Source: Undibacterium sp. YM2
GTDB taxonomy: Bacteria; Pseudomonadota; Gammaproteobacteria; Burkholderiales; Burkholderiaceae_D
Assembly: GCF_009937975.1 (NCBI RefSeq)
Contig: NZ_AP018441.1
Span: forward strand, 2,790,001 to 2,854,000
Length of the DNA: 64,000 nt
Direction: 5' to 3'
The notes beneath the pieces are model-generated. The model did no database searches. It worked only from the letters and a program-made list of their open reading frames with translations, and was not told the DNA's origin. Of this stretch, positions 20,530-28,845 are shown piece after piece (the stretch's first letter is position 1; each line of letters opens with the position of its first letter). A program made the position numbers and the translations under genes.

Positions 20530-20545
20530 CTGATTGCGCATACAG
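20530..20545 (+). promoter_or_regulatory. Second LexA (SOS) box, upstream of the small plus-strand gene
   Basis: A second CTG-N10-CAG (TACTG ATTGCGCATA CAGTA) about 120 bases from the first. It faces the small plus-strand gene and is 93 bases before its preferred ATG (24 before the alternative ATG). The context indicates that the small gene is a separate SOS-regulated unit divergent from imuA. Confidence 0.85.
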
Positions 20546-20637
20546 TAGTTTGTGTTAAAGTTCGACCTATGGATGAACGCATGGCTGTTTTGATGAAGTT
20601 CCTCTATCACATACCAACCGATATGGAGATTGAAATT

Positions 20638-20865
20638 ATGGCAAACCTCGAACAGTCCTTTGATACGCGTTTCAGCCTGCAATTTGCACCAACATCATTT
20701 TTGATGCGCCTTGGTCGTCGCGAAATATTTGTCTGCCGCGACTTCAGGCAGCGTACTTACTATGTTAATCCGATACTGGATTGCAGTACAGGCATACAAG
20801 CCGGACATCTGGAAGTACTGGTACTACGTAAGTGGTTGATTATTTTGTCTAAAGCCAACTGGTAA
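20638..20865 (+). CDS. Small SOS-regulated protein of unknown function
   Basis: A 75-residue protein, MANLEQSFDTRFSLQFA onward, ending LVLRKWLIILSKANW. GGAG at 20625-20628 sits nine bases before this ATG. An in-frame ATG at 20569 would add 23 residues but lies within a few bases of the expected transcription start. I do not recognise the family. It is basic and aromatic-rich with no signal peptide, and the C-terminal LEVLVLRKWLIIL could be a short hydrophobic strand or helix. The LexA box upstream and the divergent imuA operon suggest a DNA-damage role, such as an SOS modulator or mutasome accessory; this is inference. Confidence 0.7.
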   Translation: MANLEQSFDTRFSLQFAPTSFLMRLGRREIFVCRDFRQRTYYVNPILDCSTGIQAGHLEVLVLRKWLIILSKANW

Positions 20866-20898
20866 GTTCAGGCTATGGTGTTTAATCAGGCGACCAAT

Positions 20899-20978
20899 TT
20901 ATCCTTTAGCAGAATGAGCAAACTTCTACCGCAACAAAACCCAGATATGTGCTGTAGAGTTTGCTCCCATCAGGATAA
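20899..20978. repeat. Nested inverted repeat in convergent intergenic region
   Basis: The outer arms TTATCCT (20899-20905) and AGGATAA (20972-20978) enclose inner arms GAGCAAACTTCTAC (20916-20929) and GTAGAGTTTGCTC (20954-20966), with one bulge. The structure lies between the ends of two convergent genes. It could be a bidirectional terminator or a structured RNA; no strong U-tract follows on either side. Confidence 0.6.
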
Positions 20979-21005
20979 GTTTTCTGCCGATCTGGATATC
21001 CAGAT

Positions 21006-21494
21006 CTAAGCCCGCAAGAAAGGACCAGTGCCTGGCCAGGCTTGATCTGTAATAGGCGGAGCCAGTGCCTCATCACATCCCTGGCTCACACTCCACGCCA
21101 GATAACGGCTGCAGCGCTGAGTGTCTTCCAATGTGTGAATGTAGGTAATTTTGCCCCAACGCATACGCATGAATTGCATCACAACATTCTTGTAGGGGCC
21201 ATCTGGCTGGTGTGGCACGATAAAATCCAGTACAGCATGGATGCGGGTATCCCACGGTGGCCCGATGACAGCAACTTCTTTTACTTCAAAGTGCAGTCCT
21301 GGAAACAGACGATATAAGCGCTCCCACCATAAAGCCATGGATGCGCGTGAATTACGCAATCCAGAAATAGGAGAATCTCCTTCAAAGCGATAAGTGAAAT
21401 CAGCAGCGAGGCTATCCAGCATCAGGCCGACATCGCCTGCGTTGATGGCGGCAAAGGTCTTACGAAGTTTGTTTTCAACGATATAAGCATACAT
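21006..21494 (-). CDS. NTF2-like / SnoaL-like family protein
   Basis: A 162-residue cytosolic protein with the NTF2-like cone pattern: an N-terminal helix (LRKTFAAINAGDVGLMLDSLAADFTYRFEGDSP), then IHAVLDFIV and GKITYIHTLEDTQ. Members include polyketide cyclase-like and ligand-binding proteins; no substrate can be named. The gene is divergent from an HxlR regulator, with a palindromic site between them, so HxlR is the probable regulator. Confidence 0.75.
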   Translation of the reverse strand: MYAYIVENKLRKTFAAINAGDVGLMLDSLAADFTYRFEGDSPISGLRNSRASMALWWERLYRLFPGLHFEVKEVAVIGPPWDTRIHAVLDFIVPHQPDGPYKNVVMQFMRMRWGKITYIHTLEDTQRCSRYLAWSVSQGCDEALAPPITDQAWPGTGPFLRA

Positions 21495-21516
21495 GGCGAA
21501 CTTTCACTGGCATAAT

Positions 21517-21542
21517 GCAAGTAATATAAACAGTTAACTTGC
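21517..21542. promoter_or_regulatory. Palindromic operator between NTF2-like gene and hxlR
   Basis: GCAAGT and ACTTGC form perfect inverted arms 14 bases apart between divergent genes. The spacing and position suit a dimeric winged-helix regulator of the HxlR family. An alternative TTG start for the regulator at 21539 would lie inside this site, which supports the ATG at 21560. Confidence 0.6.
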
Positions 21543-21559
21543 ATCAAGCAAGCCAAATT

Positions 21560-22084
21560 ATGGAGCGCAGTTCTTTTTCCGATTTTTCCTGCTCGATAGC
21601 CCGCACGTTGGAAGTGATTGGTGAGTGGTGGACACTCCTGATCTTGCGTGATCTGTTTCTGGGGTTTGAACGCTTTGATGATATCCAGCGCAATCTCGGA
21701 GTGGCATCGAATATTCTGACCGCCCGTCTGAAAAAAATGATGGAGCAGGGCATAGTCGAGCGACATACCGATGTTCAGGATAAACGTGTCTGGCGTTATA
21801 GCCTGACGCAGCAAGGGCGGGATTTATATCCAGTATTACTGGCATTGACTGCCTGGGGAGATAAATGGCGCACAGCAGAAGGGCAACAACCTTTACTTGT
21901 CCGTCATCAGCACTGCGGCCATGTCACCAGCGCCACACCATTTTGTGCCATGTGCAAAGAAGAATTGCAACTCGAAGATATACGATTTGAAGCAGGCCCA
22001 GGTGGTAAGGAAACACCTGGTACCGCATTAATGGGACAAGTGCTGGGTCGACCAAAAGCACTTGATAGTAACCCAAAGAAATAA
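21560..22084 (+). CDS. HxlR-family transcriptional regulator
   Basis: A 174-residue winged-helix regulator. The N-terminal block CSIARTLEVIGEWWTLLILRD and FDDIQRNLGVASNILTARLKKMMEQGIVER followed by a wing (VWRYSLTQQGRDLYPVLLAL) are diagnostic of HxlR/MarR-like HTH proteins. A C-terminal extension has the pairs HCGH and CAMC, which could bind metal and is seen in some longer HxlR members. It is divergent from the NTF2-like gene and probably controls it and itself. Confidence 0.9.
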   Translation: MERSSFSDFSCSIARTLEVIGEWWTLLILRDLFLGFERFDDIQRNLGVASNILTARLKKMMEQGIVERHTDVQDKRVWRYSLTQQGRDLYPVLLALTAWGDKWRTAEGQQPLLVRHQHCGHVTSATPFCAMCKEELQLEDIRFEAGPGGKETPGTALMGQVLGRPKALDSNPKK

Positions 22085-22131
22085 AAATAATGCAGTATCA
22101 AGTCGAGGCTTATCAATTTGTACCAACTTAA

Positions 22132-22257
22132 GAGGCTGTTACAAAATTAAGATGGCTAGGTGCCCCCGGCTAGGAGTCGCCGACGCAGGCAGTACTTTAG
22201 TACCGGGTTTTACATTCTGGAGGCGCAACAACGCCAGGTTAAACTTGCAACAGCCTC
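22132..22257. mobile_element. 126-bp MITE-like element with 3-bp TAA duplication
   Basis: The terminal inverted repeats start GAGGCTGTTACAA on the left and GAGGCTGTTGCAA on the right (reverse strand). The element is flanked by TAA on both sides (22129-22131 and 22258-22260), consistent with a TNA target duplication as in the IS1031-type branch of IS5. No ORF fits inside, so it is a non-autonomous element. It sits exactly at the 3-prime end of the AI-2E transporter gene and remakes its stop codon. Confidence 0.75.
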
Positions 22258-23537
22258 TAAGTATTCTCTACAGAATGCTCTGCCGCGGTCAAATCTTTTA
22301 TTGCCTTGTCTTCTTCGCTGAATTTTCTATCCCCCGAAATTTCGAGTGCGATTCCAGCGGCGGCTTCTGCTGGCATGCCATCAGTACGCCTTAAATATTC
22401 GGCCTCGCCAACAATATCATCTCTCTGCACGGCCAAATCCCTGGGTTGCGGGCTTTCACCTGGTAATTCAACTTTCAACTCATCGACCAGCATGAGCAGG
22501 GTCGCCGCAACCGGCAATGCGAGCAGCGCACCTCCTATACCATATAGCGAACCTCCCGCGATCAATGCGAACAGTACTATGGAAGAGGGTAAGCGTAGCG
22601 CGCGCCCATAAACGACCGGGATTAATATCCGGCTTTCAAACTCTTCATAGCAAAGTAACAGCACAAATACTACGGATGCAGCAACGCCACCAACAGCCAT
22701 GGCAGCCAGCACAGCAGGTATCATGGTCAAAAAAATCCCGACAAAGGGAAGCACATCCACAATCCCGCCAAAAGCCGCAATTGCTATCGCATTAGGCACC
22801 CCACATGCTGTGAGCAAAATAAACAGAAAGACTGTCATCATCGCACAAGTGAGAACCTGGCCACGCACATAGCCACCAACAATAGTCTCAAGATTGAGCA
22901 TGATACGCGCCAGCTTGATATGGTGAGCGCGCGGAATCACAGCAAACAATGCGCCGCGCAACCGGTCACGGTCTATCATGATGTACAAGGCAAGAAAGAA
23001 GGCACCTGCACCATACGCGATAATCTCGAAGAAACCTCTTGAAAAAGCCATTGCTTCGCTGCTGTAGGATTTGAAGAGTGCGGCATATTGAATATGCCGC
23101 AAACCATCTGCCAGAGATTCAGTAACGGGATAAGCAGCAAGAAATTTAATCAGGCGTCCGCGCAATTCTGGTTCTTGCTGAATCAGGCTAACCACTTGTG
23201 CAATAAACGGTGGCACGGTAAAAACAGTCAATACAACCAAAACGATCAGCAGCACCGTAAACACCGTCGCAATACTGGCAAAGCGACGTATTTTACGACG
23301 CTCCAGCCAGTCAACAGCCGGATTCAGAGTGCCAACCAGCATCAGCGCAGTGATCAATACGAGAATGACGGGAACCAATTGTGAAAGCAGTGCGAAGCCA
23401 AGCACTACGGCAACAATCGCTACAATCGTAGATTTCGCTAATTCAACGCGGATAGTTTTCTTAGCCATTGGGGTGGCGGGTTTTGGCGCAAATTTTTCCG
23501 GATTTTTTGTCATATCAGCGCTTGTATTCTGTGCCAT
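22257..23537 (-). CDS. AI-2E family transporter (PerM/YdiK-like permease)
   Basis: A 426-residue polytopic protein of the UPF0118/AI-2E family. Hydrophobic helices begin at about residue 30 (STIVAIVAVVLGFALLSQLVPVILVLITALMLV), with the family block VYGRALRLPSSIVLFALIAGGSLYGIGGALLALPVAA near the C-terminus. Family members are suggested exporters, including of autoinducer-2, but the substrate here is unknown. The tail after the last helix is hydrophilic. The stop codon TAG is created by the junction with the MITE-like element; without the insertion it would read TAA. Confidence 0.88.
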   Translation of the reverse strand: MAQNTSADMTKNPEKFAPKPATPMAKKTIRVELAKSTIVAIVAVVLGFALLSQLVPVILVLITALMLVGTLNPAVDWLERRKIRRFASIATVFTVLLIVLVVLTVFTVPPFIAQVVSLIQQEPELRGRLIKFLAAYPVTESLADGLRHIQYAALFKSYSSEAMAFSRGFFEIIAYGAGAFFLALYIMIDRDRLRGALFAVIPRAHHIKLARIMLNLETIVGGYVRGQVLTCAMMTVFLFILLTACGVPNAIAIAAFGGIVDVLPFVGIFLTMIPAVLAAMAVGGVAASVVFVLLLCYEEFESRILIPVVYGRALRLPSSIVLFALIAGGSLYGIGGALLALPVAATLLMLVDELKVELPGESPQPRDLAVQRDDIVGEAEYLRRTDGMPAEAAAGIALEISGDRKFSEEDKAIKDLTAAEHSVENT

Positions 23538-23729
23538 TTCTGCACAAGTTCAGTGAATCTGTATAAAGTCTGTTTCATCATGACAGACTACCCTGACAGC
23601 AACTGTGCGTTATCCCGCATCCAGCTTTCACATTCGCCGACATGAATAGCGGAAGCGGGTTAGTCAATTAAATTAACACGCTCAAACCTGGCCCCACGCG
23701 ACTGCGCAAGGCCAGTTCACATGTACAAA

Positions 23730-26700
23730 TCAAGCCCCCATCATGGCAGCAGGGCACCCACGCCAACTGGAATTAGCGGGAATATATTCCCCCTTCATGA
23801 CCAGCGTCAACGCACCAAGACTGGCACCATCTGCGACCACAGCGCTATATAGAACTGAGCTGCGCGGCCCCATATAGACCCGCTCACCAATACTGACATG
23901 GTCAATTTTCATAACCCTGTCTTCAAACAAATGTGTTTGCGGGCAGGCCAGGGCATTGATCTCGCTATAGTCACCTATGCTCACGCAGTCAAACTCGGTA
24001 ATATCAGTGGTGTCCATGTACACGCCTCGCCCAATTTTGCAGCCCAACAAGTTGAATACCAGGGGCAGCCAGGGTGTACCACGCAAGTAACGCATGAAAT
24101 TTGGCACGGCAATACCTTCATACAGATTGGTGATGCCTTCTGATATCCAGACAAAAGGTGTCCACATGGGCACGCTGCTTTTCTTGTAGCGGAAAATCAG
24201 TATCCATTTCAACACCAGCACAAAGGCAAAACTGCCTACCCCATATAGCAGACCAGCAACCACCAGGTAATACACAACCTCACTCCAGCGATCATCTCCG
24301 GCCAAAGGCATCAAATCCAGAACGATGGTATAGCCAACAGCGATCACCATCGCATGCGGCGCAATGATGCGGAAAGCCTCAATCAAACCACGTCCCAGAC
24401 GGCGAATAAGAGACGGCCGGAAAGTCAGGTTCTCAGGAAAGCCCTTGGTTTCCTCACGGGCAGGCAAATGGATAGCCGGCGAACCCAGCCAGGTATCACC
24501 CTCACGCATTTGTTCATTATCTGGTGCGCTGGAATGTACACCTATCAATACATTCTCAGGCAAGATCGTGCCATCAGGCACGTATGCACCATTGCCCACA
24601 AAACTGCGGCGAGAAATGACGGTAGGATGCATGCTCATCCAGCCGCAATCAATTTGCTCATCACCCAGCAACACTGCATCAGCGATAAAGGTTTCATCAC
24701 CTAGAGTCAGCATGTCCGGCACAACACCCAAAGCGGTAGAAATTTCAGCGCCACGCCCGACTTTGGCACCCAGCAAGCGATACCAGAAGGGCGCATATAC
24801 CGTTGCATATACCCCGTGCAAGACATTCAGGCTGGATTCCTGGATCTGGTTGACCAGCCATTTGCCGCAATAAGTGTTGCCATGAACTGGATATTGCCCT
24901 TCCTTCAAGGTCGGCAAAATACTCCAGCGTATGCCCGCAGAGAGCAGGGCTGTACAAACAATCAATACCGCAGTGGCAGGGAAAGCCAGCAAGAAATATT
25001 TCATGAGCTGGAAAATCACGGAATTACTTTGCAAACCAGGGAACAGCTCAGAATTATCAAACCAGTCTATCGTCACAAAGCTTGGGAAGACAGGCATGAA
25101 AAACAGGGCGCTGATCAATAGCGAACCAAATACGAAGAACACAGCTTCCCCTGCCAGGCGCAAGCGTGAAACCTGTGGTCTGGGCGGGAAAATTGATGCA
25201 TCAAATGCGCCTGCATCTCTGGCAGGCGAGCCTTTCCAGATTCTGGATTTTGGTATGCGCTGCCCTTCACTTAAAGCAGATTGCCCTTCAAGATGGCCAC
25301 CACCTTCAATATGTACATTACCTTCCAGCACAGCATATGAACCAGCATAGGCATCATCTTCCAGCGTAATTGTGCCCAGGATTAACTCGCCATGCTGAAC
25401 TCTGGCATTTTCAAAATTACTGGCATTACCTATGCTGCAACGGTCGCCGATGCTTAGCAAATCAGGCGCCCGCAAAGTCATTGAGCCGATCACGACATCA
25501 GACCCTACTTTTGCACCCAGTGCACGCAACCACCAACTGTATAAAGAAGATCCGCTTAACATATAGGCAGGCGCAGCCTCCACCAGCCTGTCTGCCAGCC
25601 ACCAGCGATAATAGGTCAAGCCCCACAAGGGATAACGCCCGGCCTTCAGACGCCCGGCAATCAACCATTTTCCGATAATGGCAACGGCAAATTCGGTCAG
25701 TGTCAACAACAAGAAAACACCAACAGACAAGAACACAGCCCTGGCAATGGAATCTTCAGGGTCGCCTGTAAAGAAGTGGTAGGCAAAAAACGGTGCCAGC
25801 CATTGCACCATGCGCATGGCCACTAACCAGGGTATGGCTGCTGCTTGCCCTATGCCGCAAAGCCAGCGTTTCCATTCAGGTGCAGTGGCCCATTGTTGCT
25901 TGCTTGCGGCGGCTGATGCATCCTGTGTTACACCAGTGGATTCCAGTACTTGCAGCATCCTCGCAATCACCCGGTGCGTATAAATGTCGCTTATTCTGAA
26001 ATACGCAAAGCGTGGATGTTTGCGCAAAATCGACACCAGTTTTGCTGCCATCAGAGAATGGCCGCCCAGATCAATAAAAAAATCAGACCCACGTTGTATC
26101 GCCTGCCCTGGGAACAGGCTGGCCAGGGCCTCAAACAGCACGGCCTCAGTTTCGTTTTCTGGCGTATCTGACGCATGGTTTGCAGCCTGCTTTGCCAGAG
26201 TCAGCTTTTTGAGCGTATTGCGGTCAATTTTGCCCGAGGTCAGTCTGGGCATTTCAGGTAGATACTCAAAGCGTGCAGGCACCATATAAATAGGCAAAAC
26301 CCTGCTTAACTCGGTGCGCAAGACAAGCGCATGCTGTGCAAACACGCTGACATCAGTATCGGCAGGGAGCTGATCATTGACGATGAAAGCCACGATCTGG
26401 TCAATGTCTTCGTCCTTGCGCAAGACAACCGCAACCGCACCCACGCCAGCTTGTTTGGCCAAAACAGACTCAATTTCGCCCAGCTCCACCCTGAATCCGC
26501 GGATTTTTACCTGATCATCAGCCCGCCCCAGGCATTGCACACTGCCATCTGGGTTAAAACAAGCCAGATCACCTGTGCGATACAGTCTGGCCTCATGCGC
26601 ATTTCTGGCCCAGGGATTGGCAAGAAATTTTTCAGCTGTCAGATCCGGGCGCCCAAGATAACCAATCGCCACACCGGGGCCAGAAATACAAAGCTCCCCG

Positions 26701-27779
26701 GTTTCACCCGCAGGCAAAAGACGCAAACCGTTTTCAACATCGGTAGCAATGACAAGTAAAGAATAATTAGGTAAAGGCCTGCCTATGTTCACAGCCCGTT
26801 CCGGCTGCAATTGCGCCAGGCTGGCAGAAACACTGGCTTCAGTCGGCCCATAAGTGTTGAACATCTGCCGTCCGGGGCGCGACCAACGCTTGACCAACAC
26901 CTCGGGACACATTTCGCCACCCAGATTGATCAGGCGCAGGCTGTCAACCTCATGGCTGAATAAAGCGAGCAGGGTGGGGACAGCGTGTAAAACACTGATG
27001 TGGTTTTCATTCAAGGCCAGCGGCAGGGCATCTGGATCAGCCGTAATTTCTTTTGGTGCCAGCCACAAGGTCGCACCAACCAGGTAACTGATCCAGATTT
27101 CTTCAAATGACATATCAAATGCCAGTGAAAATCCCTGATACACGCGGTCATCATGCCGAATGCCCAGCACATGATTTTCACTACGCAAAAAATGACAGAT
27201 ACTGGCCTGGTTCACCAATATGCCCTTGGGCTTGCCAGTCGATCCTGAGGTATAAATCACATAAGCCGGGTCGCTGCCTTTGACGGCTTCACGCCTTAAA
27301 ATGGCTTGCCCAACATCGGCCAATGCATCTTCAGCCAGCCATTTCTGGCAGTTCAGCTCAATCAACTGCGCTTCAAAAGCCTGGCAGCTCAAGATGCCAA
27401 AGGCATTTGCATCATTGAGGCAAACGGCTATCCTGTCTATGGGAGTATCTGCATCAAACGGCAGCCAGGCTGCACCAGTTTTGGCAATCGCTGCCTGCAT
27501 GATCAGCAAATGTATGCCGCGTGGCAGCCACAAGCCAATAATATGTCCGGGCCTCACACCAGCAGCGATCAAAACAGAGGCAACACGATCTGCATCAGCA
27601 TTTAATTGCCCATAACTGACAGATACTTCACCGGAGATTAATGCGGTCTTGTCAGGAAAAGCAGCCGCGCTTGCCTCCAGCAAATCAGCCAGTACTTCTT
27701 CTCGTAAAAAATCGAGCCTTTCCTCACCGTACAAAATTTCTGGGTTTGTTATTGTATTTGTGCTGCTAAACGATTGCAT
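23730..27779 (-). CDS. Pls/PosA-type single-module nonribosomal peptide synthetase
   Basis: A 1349-residue protein. The adenylation domain covers about residues 30-520, with YTSGSTGKPKG, NTYGPTEASV, YRTGDLA and the catalytic-lysine region SGKID. A thiolation domain follows at about 545-620 with DLGGHSLMAA, the phosphopantetheine serine. The rest alternates transmembrane segments with left-handed beta-helix hexapeptide blocks (GSMTLRAPDLLSIGDRCSIGNA and two further repeats). This is the layout of poly-epsilon-lysine synthetase (Pls) and PosA-like enzymes, which make homo-polyamides at the membrane. The product here is unknown. The gene stands alone with no condensation or thioesterase domain. 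Confidence 0.9.
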   Translation of the reverse strand: MQSFSSTNTITNPEILYGEERLDFLREEVLADLLEASAAAFPDKTALISGEVSVSYGQLNADADRVASVLIAAGVRPGHIIGLWLPRGIHLLIMQAAIAKTGAAWLPFDADTPIDRIAVCLNDANAFGILSCQAFEAQLIELNCQKWLAEDALADVGQAILRREAVKGSDPAYVIYTSGSTGKPKGILVNQASICHFLRSENHVLGIRHDDRVYQGFSLAFDMSFEEIWISYLVGATLWLAPKEITADPDALPLALNENHISVLHAVPTLLALFSHEVDSLRLINLGGEMCPEVLVKRWSRPGRQMFNTYGPTEASVSASLAQLQPERAVNIGRPLPNYSLLVIATDVENGLRLLPAGETGELCISGPGVAIGYLGRPDLTAEKFLANPWARNAHEARLYRTGDLACFNPDGSVQCLGRADDQVKIRGFRVELGEIESVLAKQAGVGAVAVVLRKDEDIDQIVAFIVNDQLPADTDVSVFAQHALVLRTELSRVLPIYMVPARFEYLPEMPRLTSGKIDRNTLKKLTLAKQAANHASDTPENETEAVLFEALASLFPGQAIQRGSDFFIDLGGHSLMAAKLVSILRKHPRFAYFRISDIYTHRVIARMLQVLESTGVTQDASAAASKQQWATAPEWKRWLCGIGQAAAIPWLVAMRMVQWLAPFFAYHFFTGDPEDSIARAVFLSVGVFLLLTLTEFAVAIIGKWLIAGRLKAGRYPLWGLTYYRWWLADRLVEAAPAYMLSGSSLYSWWLRALGAKVGSDVVIGSMTLRAPDLLSIGDRCSIGNASNFENARVQHGELILGTITLEDDAYAGSYAVLEGNVHIEGGGHLEGQSALSEGQRIPKSRIWKGSPARDAGAFDASIFPPRPQVSRLRLAGEAVFFVFGSLLISALFFMPVFPSFVTIDWFDNSELFPGLQSNSVIFQLMKYFLLAFPATAVLIVCTALLSAGIRWSILPTLKEGQYPVHGNTYCGKWLVNQIQESSLNVLHGVYATVYAPFWYRLLGAKVGRGAEISTALGVVPDMLTLGDETFIADAVLLGDEQIDCGWMSMHPTVISRRSFVGNGAYVPDGTILPENVLIGVHSSAPDNEQMREGDTWLGSPAIHLPAREETKGFPENLTFRPSLIRRLGRGLIEAFRIIAPHAMVIAVGYTIVLDLMPLAGDDRWSEVVYYLVVAGLLYGVGSFAFVLVLKWILIFRYKKSSVPMWTPFVWISEGITNLYEGIAVPNFMRYLRGTPWLPLVFNLLGCKIGRGVYMDTTDITEFDCVSIGDYSEINALACPQTHLFEDRVMKIDHVSIGERVYMGPRSSVLYSAVVADGASLGALTLVMKGEYIPANSSWRGCPAAMMGA

Positions 27780-28084
27780 AAAAAATCTGAAAGAGAAAGG
27801 TCACTTAATATAGGCTAAATTTTGGCGGCAAAAGCCAAATTCTTTCTCATGTTGAGAAATCACAACTAAAGTGTCAGTTTACCATTTTGATAAATTCATC
27901 TTTGGGAAATATGCGTAACGAATTATTTTGTTTCAATTGGTCTCCATCGAGATTTAATGGGTAACAGCCGATACAGAAGAGCAAAGATGACTCCAACAAG
28001 ACCACATTGTAATCCCAATTCATCCTTAATTTCGCATAATTTATATTATGTAAAATAGCCTCCGATATGAAGGCATGGATTTTG
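27780..28084. other. AT-rich intergenic region left of the prophage
   Basis: About 305 bases without a gene. The left part should contain the promoter of the NRPS gene. The right part contains the dif-like site (separate entry) and the start of the repeated prophage end. Nothing else is recognisable. Confidence 0.5.
28029..28056 (+). other. dif-like XerCD recombination site (attL)
   Basis: XerC arm ATTTCGCATAA, 6-bp centre TTTATA and XerD arm TTATGTAAAAT. Compared with the E. coli dif site (arms GGTGCGCATAA and TTATGTTAAAT), the right arm differs at one position and the left arm at three. Filamentous phages without an integrase commonly insert here with host XerC/XerD. It marks the left end of the prophage and suggests proximity to the replication terminus. 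Confidence 0.85.
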
Positions 28085-28360
28085 TCAAAAATTAGATCGG
28101 CAATAAGGACAATCTTTACCTCGTTTACATTTCAAACGGCAACAAGCTAAGTAATCTAAAATCTCCCTTTTTGAAACGCCTGACATCATCAGGCGTTTTT
28201 TTTCGACCTCAATTCTTCGATAGGCTTTGCGGCGCGGCGCATCGCCAAAACGCCAGGAGCGCGTGTTTCGTATCGTCCAATAATGCCTTTTAATAATTTC
28301 AAATATTTGTTGTTTTTCGGCTACGCTCATCGGCTCGAACGGGAAAAGCTCTAACTGCAT
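28085..28360 (-). CDS. Cys-rich 91-aa protein adjacent to attL
   Basis: A small basic protein, MQLELFPFEPM onward, with a possible zinc-binding C-terminus LACCRLKCKRGKDCPYC (CC-x3-C-x5-C-x2-C). Most base differences from the right-hand copy are synonymous across its C-terminal half (the same ILDYLACCRLKCKRGK), which shows real coding selection. I do not recognise the family. It is preceded by the inverted repeat TTGTATC/GATACAA, a likely operator. A terminator hairpin pointing the other way lies inside the gene. A role as a zinc-ribbon DNA- or RNA-binding factor of dif-integrated elements is inferred. Confidence 0.7.
   Translation of the reverse strand: MQLELFPFEPMSVAEKQQIFEIIKRHYWTIRNTRSWRFGDAPRRKAYRRIEVEKKRLMMSGVSKREILDYLACCRLKCKRGKDCPYCRSNF
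28174..28203 (+). terminator. Rho-independent terminator, left copy
   Basis: AAACGCCTG and CAGGCGTTT form a 9-bp stem with a 7-base loop, followed by a run of T on the plus strand. It lies antisense inside the Cys-rich gene. The same hairpin occurs in the right copy downstream of the HTH gene. Confidence 0.85.
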
Positions 28361-28365
28361 GTCGT

Positions 28366-28400
28366 TGTATCAGGGGCAAGTAATTTGCAGATGATACAAG
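28366..28400 (-). promoter_or_regulatory. Inverted repeat TTGTATC-N21-GATACAA upstream of the Cys-rich gene
   Basis: A perfect 7-bp inverted repeat that ends a few bases before the ATG at 28360. The same arms and the same 21-base spacing recur at 38470-38504 although the spacer has diverged, so the arms appear to be under selection, probably as an operator. Confidence 0.6.
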
Positions 28401-28539
28401 ATATCAAAGGCTGAGTTTGGCTTGCATGGCGCACAGTCGGCCATCAGTTGGCGTACATCAAACTGCGGAGTCAGCCAACCATGATCGACCAGCCACCACA
28501 GCATTCATGGGGTCTAAAGCGACCCCATACCCTGCAACT

Positions 28540-28755
28540 TTAAAGAAAGTTCCCGCGTGAAGAAATGCTGCCTGTGATAAACGTGTATGAATCAAAGTCG
28601 CATCGTTCGTACTTCTGCCCAGCAAAATAGATTGCGGCATTTTCTTCATTCATGCGCCAGCGTGTCCGAACCATTTTCTTTTTACCTGGCACCTGATAGC
28701 GCCAAAAATAGATGGTCTGCTCGTCGCCTTCCTTGTATTTGTCTGTATGCTGCAT
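28540..28755 (-). CDS. Small hypothetical protein, prophage accessory
   Basis: A 71-residue soluble protein starting MQHTDKYKEGDEQTIYFWRY. The segment YFWRYQVPGKKKMVRTRWRMNEENAA is shared in style with small orphan proteins found in betaproteobacterial genomes (aromatic, basic, with a WRM motif), but I cannot name a function. The longer frame up to 28863 includes an unlikely N-terminus. It lies between the secretin end and attL, where inoviruses carry accessory genes. Confidence 0.55.
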   Translation of the reverse strand: MQHTDKYKEGDEQTIYFWRYQVPGKKKMVRTRWRMNEENAAIYFAGQKYERCDFDSYTFITGSISSRGNFL

Positions 28756-28845
28756 GATATTAACCACTGTATAAATAAGCAGCATAAATCTTGGACAAAA
28801 ATCTGGGCAGATGCAACTTGTATGGATGTGCACCAAAACAAAATA

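Larger units (their letters stand above)
28040..28400. repeat. Left copy of prophage-end direct repeat
   Basis: This begins with the dif core and XerD arm, and includes the terminator hairpin, a Cys-rich gene on the minus strand and an inverted repeat TTGTATC-N21-GATACAA (28366-28400). The copy at 38160-38504 has the same elements in the same order with many mostly synonymous differences. The two copies therefore come from related but distinct elements, not from one simple duplication. Confidence 0.85.

Noticed and set aside
28458-28649. 63-aa minus-strand ORF overlapping the 71-aa prophage gene
   Set aside because: It is in another frame of a better supported gene and has no recognisable motif.
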